Position numbers and translations under genes: made by a program. Of a stretch of DNA of 23,135 nucleotides, positions 19,042 through 23,135 are shown piece by piece (position 1 is the stretch's first letter; every line of letters starts with the position of its first letter). The notes under the pieces are model-generated. The model saw nothing but the letters and a program-made list of their open reading frames with translations, was not told the origin of the DNA and did not search any database. The stretch lies in the NCBI GenBank assembly GCA_016703125.1, contig JADJCR010000017.1:1-23135 (forward strand), in the 5' to 3' direction. The DNA is from Micrococcales bacterium (lineage in GTDB: Bacteria; Actinomycetota; Actinomycetes; S36-B12; UBA10799).

Positions 19042-19757
19042 ATGCATTGTCAGGCAATCGTGTTCGGCGATCACCCCGAGAGACTGATGGACTCGCTCAT
19101 CCGGACCTCGGGCCAGATTCCAGCGGACGTGAGCGTGCCGTTGGAGGTGACCGACTCGGGGGACCGCTCAGGCTGGCACACCGTGAACCACGACCACCTG
19201 CACCTCATCGATCGGTATGCGTTCGGGTACGGGAACTGGGTGCACTGTGTGTGGCCGACGGCATTCCTCCGCGACCACCTGGGACCGCACGCGCTGCTCC
19301 CCGACCAGGCCCTCAGCGGCCTTGAGGTACCCCGCAATCAGGTGCACAAACAAGAGGGCCAGTGGTGGGCGCGGGTCCCCCGCTTCTTCCGTACCGTCGG
19401 CGTCCGGTGGTCCACCGTATACGGCTCGTCGCGGTGGCAAGGGCACAGCGGTGCGGACGCGGCAGACGGCGCGACGGTCGCCACCTCGAACTGGAATACA
19501 ACCTCACGACCCACGACCCCAACCTCATCGTCGGACCGACCGGCCCTGGTGTTCTACCAGGACCCTGACGCGGAGGGTCACCACGTGGTGCAGCGGCGAC
19601 TCGAGGCGACGCTGCCCTCATGGAACTGCCACCCAGCACGCCGGTAACCCTGGTGAGTTGGCATGACAAAGACCAGCAACGAGACGACTGGTGCCCGTGC
19701 TTCGACTCAAGGCTACGACCGCTTCCGTACCGGGACTTCGCACGCTTCGACTACTGA
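19042..19757 (+). CDS. Hypothetical protein, second of a tandem paralogue pair
   Basis: The start MHCQAIVFGDHPERLMDSLI is preceded by GGAG at good spacing, 15 bp after the previous stop. Restored over indels near 19440, 19545 and 19610 it reads VPLEVTDSG, GNWVHCVWPTAFLRDHLGPH, NQVHKQEGQWWARVPRFFRT, VGVRWSTVYGSSRWQG, LELEYNLTTHDPNLIVGPT, LVFYQDPDAEGHHVVQRRLE, PPSTPVTLVSWHDKD and a tail CPCFDSRLRPLPYRDFARFD. About 238 residues. VPRFFRTVGVRWS matches VPRYFSTVATQWT in the upstream paralogue, and the starts and ends of the two proteins also correspond. The C-terminal Cys/Asp/Arg tail is extra. The family is not one I recognise. Confidence 0.72.
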
Positions 19758-19772
19758 TCACGACCGGGGGGT

Positions 19773-19886
19773 ATGCGCAACCTCATCGCTCACAAGTACG
19801 AGGTCGTGGACCCCGTTATCGTCTGGAACACCCTGGCACACGAATTGCCGGTCGATGCTGCTGCCATCCAAGCCATCTCTCGAGGG
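19773..19886 (+). pseudogene. HepT-like (DUF86) ribonuclease toxin, C-terminal remnant
   Basis: MRNLIAHKYEVVDPVIVWNT, followed by LAHELPVDAAAIQAI, matches the end of HepT/DUF86 toxins. These carry an RxxxxH RNase motif (here R-N-L-I-A-H) followed by a Tyr and an IVWxT segment. Only about 38 of the usual 110-140 residues are present. An in-frame TGA lies 18 nt upstream, which is the stop of the preceding gene. The GGGGGG before the ATG is too close to serve as a ribosome binding site. No nucleotidyltransferase antitoxin partner (MntA) is nearby. It looks like a degraded toxin-antitoxin locus left beside the RecQ gene. The open frame continuing to 20114 is only antisense to the helicase. Confidence 0.6.
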
Positions 19887-19897
19887 ATAGCCGGTGG

Positions 19898-21949
19898 TCA
19901 CACCCCGACAACCACCAGCGGAACGACCTCGTCCACCCCGATGCCGACCAGTTCAACAGCCGCCCGCGTCAGCGTCCACTTGCTGCGGCTGTACTCATCG
20001 ACCAGCAGCACCGTTCCACTGATCCCGTGGGACTGCTGCAGTTCCAGGCGACCGGTCACTTGCCGTAGTCGACCGGATCCCTCGACGTGCTCCGCCACCG
20101 GGCGGGCCGCTTGAACACCCTCAACGACCGGCAGACCCAACTGCCCCGACGCGAGTTCCGCCAGTTCCTGCACCCGCACCGGGTGGCTGGCACTGGGGAT
20201 GGGAACGATAGCGGTCACGGGCGGCATGTCCTCCCGGCGCCACCGGGCCAGTAGTTGACCGAATGCGGCCCGAAGTTCCTCGGACAGCGGAGCATCGGGG
20301 CCGAACACCTCGTCCAACAACTCCGGAAAACTCCGCCGTCCATGCCGGTGACCGCCCGGCCCGTGGCGATGCCCGAGATCTTGCCCAATCGGCCGGACCC
20401 CGAGGGGCCAACTTGCGCGGGGTGATCCGCACCGGGCGCCGGCGCAGTGACTCGTACACCCGCTCGACGCGTGCGGGGTCCGGTGTCCGGCCCGGATGGG
20501 GCAACTCACCTGTGCACACCGAACACCGTCCGCACGGTTGGGAGGCAGGATCGTCCAGCGCCGTGGTGAGCAGCTGCATCAGGCACTGCGCACCGGAGGC
20601 GTACGACGACATGATCCCCGCCTCGTGGCGGCGCACATCCACGATGCGGTCGTACTTGTCGGCGTCGAAACTCCACCGCTTGCCGGTGACCATCCACCGC
20701 CCGCCCTGCACATCCACGACACCATCGACGCGCAACTGCTTGAGCAGCACCTCGACCTTGCTTTCGAGCGGGCCAGGGCATCGACCAACTCGGTCGTCTT
20801 CAGGGGGCTGTTGGCGCAGCAGTTCCAGGAGCCGGTCTGCCATCTCGGGGTCCGGCAGCGTGGCCGTGGCGAACCAGTCCCACACCTGCTGGTCGGACTC
20901 ACCGGCGGGCAGCAGCACGCCCACCGCACTGTCGAGCGCCCGGCCGGCGCGGCCCACCTGCTGGTAGTACGAGACCGGCGAGTCCGGTGATCCCCACGTG
21001 GATGCAGAACGCCGAGGTCGGGCTTGTCGCAGCCATCCCCAGCGCCGACGTCGCCACGACAGCCTTGAGCGAATTGGCCCGCAAGCGCGCCTCGATCTGC
21101 TCGCGCACATCAGGCGGTGTCTTCCCGGTGTAGGGCTCGACATCGTGGCCCTGTTCCTGAAGGAACGCGGCCAACTGTTCCACCACCGGAACGGTCAGTC
21201 CGTAGATGATGCCGGACCCCTGGGACTGCGCCAGGAACTCGTCGACCCACGCGAAGCGACGGCCGTAGTTCAAGTGGGGGATCACCGCCAACTGCAGGGA
21301 CTTCCGGGCCAAAGGACCGCGGATGACGGTCGTCGTCGGACCGAGTTGCGCGGCGTCGGCCACCACCCGGGAGGTCGCGGTGGCGGTCGTCGCAAGCACC
21401 GGGGTGTCCGACTCCAGCTCGAGCAGCAGGCGCGCGATCCGCTGGTAGTCCGGGCGGAAGTCGAACCCCCAGTCGGAGATGCAGTGAGCCTCATCGATGA
21501 CGAGCAACCCACTCGACTTCAGGGACCATCGCGCGTTCCTGGAACTGCGGGTGGACAGCCGCTCCGGCGACACGAGCAACACGTCGATCTCGTCGCGATC
21601 GAGCCGATCGAACACCACGTCCCACTCGCTCTTGTTCGAAGAGTTCACGGTGGCTGCGTGGATGCCGACGCCCTGCGGCGGCCTTCACCTGGTCGCGCAT
21701 CAGCGCCAGCAAGCGGCGGGAGAGCACGATGGTCGGGCCGGCCCCGGCATCGCGGCGCGCCAGCGTGGCCGCCCAGTAGACCGCCGACTTCCCCCACCCG
21801 GTGGCCTGGACGACGAGGACCCGCTGGGCGCCGCCGAGCAGCGCGGACACCGCGTCCACCTGACCGGGACGCGGCAACGCCTCCGGGCCCGCCATCGCGG
21901 CGAGCACCGCCTGGATCGCCACCGAGGCAGTCTCAGTCGATCCCGCCAT
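19898..21949 (-). CDS. RecQ-like ATP-dependent DNA helicase with C-terminal phosphoribosyltransferase-like domain
   Basis: The start ATG 21949 gives MAGSTETASVAIQAVLAAM; an upstream ATG at 21982 is less likely. About 684 residues restored. Helicase motifs in order: RPGQVDAV, Walker A VQATGWGKSAVYW, VLLVSPERL, VIDEAHCISDWGFDFRPDYQ, ATTATA, GIIYGLTVPVVEQL, AVVATSALGMA and YYQQVGRAGRALD. The RecQ zinc-binding cysteines follow (AQC, PCGRCSVC). There is no HRDC domain. Residues about 560-684 form a phosphoribosyltransferase-like domain, PVTAIVPIPSASHPVRVQEL and GTVLLVDEYSRSKWTLTRAA, an arrangement known in actinobacterial RecQ-like proteins. Indels occur near 21715, 21675, 21010, 20780 and 20390. 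It likely unwinds DNA in repair; the role of the phosphoribosyltransferase part is not established. Confidence 0.88.
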
Positions 21950-22098
21950 TGCCACCCCACCCTCCGTCAAAGCGTCACGCACCTCGCTCGCGGTCCCTGA
22001 CCGACACCCGGCAGGCGCCTCAGGACACTGCTGGGGCAGGCTGAGTCAGGGCGATCGCGAGGTAAAGGCGCGCATGTCTGCCAGCATCCAGGGAACAC

Positions 22099-22768
22099 GT
22101 GGAGACACCCCTGTACCGCTTGGGCGCGTTTGCGGCAGGTATCGCCGTCGTCCTGTACGCCGCGGCCCTGGTCTGGTCACCGTGACGGCTACACCGCCCA
22201 CGGGGGCGGCCACTCTCGAGTACGTCCACGCGCACCGGACGGCCTGCCATCATCATGCAGGTGCTGTTGGGTCGCCCCGCGAGCTTGTTGCTCATGGTTG
22301 TCTTCCTGGCCCCGGCCGTCGCGGTCCGTTGGCACCGGGAAGAGCTGCGCGGCCGTCGCAGGGATGATCGCGGTGTCGTCCTGGGCGATCTCCATGGCCT
22401 GGCCGACGACCGGCGGCGGTTCACCGGCGATGGTCCCTGCTCAGCGATCACTACGCGACGGCGACGACCGCCGCGGAGCGGGCACCTACGTGGCCGGGGC
22501 GGAACTGCTCATCGCCCTCAACGACGTGCCAGCCGTCATCGGGGTGCTGCAGACCCTCGGGTTGCTCCTGGTCTCGCTGGTGATGCTGCGGGGGTCTTCT
22601 CCAGCCCCTGGCATGGTTCGGCGCCGTCACCGGCGCGAATGGGATCGTGTCTCGAGCTAATCCGACTCGGTGCTGGGCCCCGCCTACGCCGTACGGACTG
22701 CTGCCGTTCGTCTGGCTGGCCTGGGTGGGGCTGGCACGTGGCGACTCGCGCGGACCGCCGCGGATTGA
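22099..22768 (+). CDS. Multi-pass membrane protein of unknown function
   Basis: A GTG at 22099 after CAGGGA starts VETPLYRLGAFAAGIAVVLY. Following frames across indels near 22185, 22250, 22345, 22590, 22640 and 22735 gives four further hydrophobic stretches: QVLLGRPASLLLMVVFLAP, AGMIAVSSWAISMAW, NDVPAVIGVLQTLGLLLVSL and GLLPFVWLAWVGLA. It ends WRLARTAAD at TGA 22766-22768. About 220 residues with perhaps five transmembrane helices, so an inner-membrane protein. There is no signature I can tie to a transporter or enzyme. It diverges from the RecQ gene across 149 bp (21950-22098), in which I see no clear regulatory element. Confidence 0.6.
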
Positions 22769-22774
22769 CCGTCA

Positions 22775-23135
22775 AATCTCTGTTGGCAGTGGGCCAGGAA
22801 CTGCGCGATCCGCCGGGCACCGCCGCGGGCTCACCATTCACGATGGGTGCGCAGCGCCGGGTAGGAAGTCGACCGTCAGGTCCCGGGCGTCCGCATCGAA
22901 TCCCTGCAGCACGCTCCTGGGGATCACATCGTCCTGCTTCCCCGAACAGCACCAGGGTCGGCACTTCCACCCGACCACGGTGCCGCCCCAGCATGACAAC
23001 CGCAAGAACTCAGGGACAACTGCCGGTACAGAGCCGAACCAGCGCGGGCTCGTGCGGGGTCGCAAGGCACGGAAGTAAGGGCGGCATCTCGCGGCGGGTA
23101 GAGTCGTATGCGCAGTGAACGTGCGGAAGAGCCAG
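22775..23135 (-). CDS. Alpha/beta hydrolase, C-terminal part (runs off the window)
   Basis: Reading right to left and across indels: EFLRLS, RVEVPTLVLFGE, DDVIPRSVLQGFDADARDL, TVDFLPGAAH, then IVN and PAAV. VPTLVLFGxxDDVIP, followed by an H in GAAH some 30 residues later, is the usual end of an alpha/beta hydrolase, holding the catalytic acid (D in DDVIP) and histidine. The nucleophile elbow lies beyond the right edge. The exact stop is unclear because of indels; it lies near 22770-22790 or overlaps the convergent membrane-protein gene. Substrate unknown. Confidence 0.65.

Noticed and set aside
20998..22044. Plus-strand open frame of 348 codons opposite the RecQ gene
   Set aside because: Composition is Arg/Pro/Gly-rich with no motif, while the minus strand carries clear helicase motifs across the same span.
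1..23135. Programmed frameshifting or recoding as the cause of the broken genes
   Set aside because: Breaks occur at unrelated sequences, in both directions and in every gene, without shared slippery sites or structures.

Overview
The window looks like a chromosomal segment of a very GC-rich actinobacterium. Codon third positions are almost all G or C, several starts are GTG, and many genes overlap by 4 or 8 nt at their stop/start junctions. The gene families also fit: a large pyruvate:ferredoxin-oxidoreductase-like protein beside a GltD/NfnA fusion, a type I Wadjet operon, and a RecQ-like helicase with a phosphoribosyltransferase tail. I cannot name the genus. Almost every gene is interrupted by single-base indels, often every 100-300 bp, while conserved motifs continue in the neighbouring frame. 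The simplest reading is an uncorrected long-read assembly, so gene limits below are reconstructed across frames and single-residue oddities are treated with suspicion.

Layout. (1) 1-5391, plus strand: 3' part of a PFOR-like 2-oxoacid oxidoreductase, coupled by ATGA to one polypeptide that fuses an NfnB/GltD-like NADPH oxidoreductase to an NfnA-like flavin/[2Fe-2S] reductase. Together they could pass electrons between 2-oxoacids, ferredoxin and NAD(P)H. A palindromic repeat follows at 5477-5523. (2) 5553-11223, minus strand: a tightly packed five-gene operon, read right to left: a coiled-coil protein with a duplicated domain, a MoxR-like AAA+ ATPase, a VWA/metallopeptidase-like protein, a hypothetical protein of about 323 residues, and a small hypothetical protein. 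(3) 11373-17657, plus strand, divergent from (2): a complete type I Wadjet operon, jetA-jetB-jetC-jetD, an SMC-like complex that cleaves plasmid DNA. (4) 17681-19886: a small TPR-like protein (minus), two tandem paralogues of an unknown family (plus), and a C-terminal scrap of a HepT-like RNase toxin. (5) 19898-21949, minus: RecQ-like helicase with a C-terminal phosphoribosyltransferase-like domain. (6) 22099-23135: a multi-pass membrane protein (plus) and the C-terminal part of an alpha/beta hydrolase (minus, running off the window).

Taken together, 5.5-20 kb reads as a defence or accessory island lying between metabolic and housekeeping genes. The Wadjet operon is the secure identification. 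The divergent MoxR-VWA operon and the tandem paralogue pair are the parts most likely to hold something undescribed. I found no rRNA, tRNA, CRISPR array, transposase or integrase.
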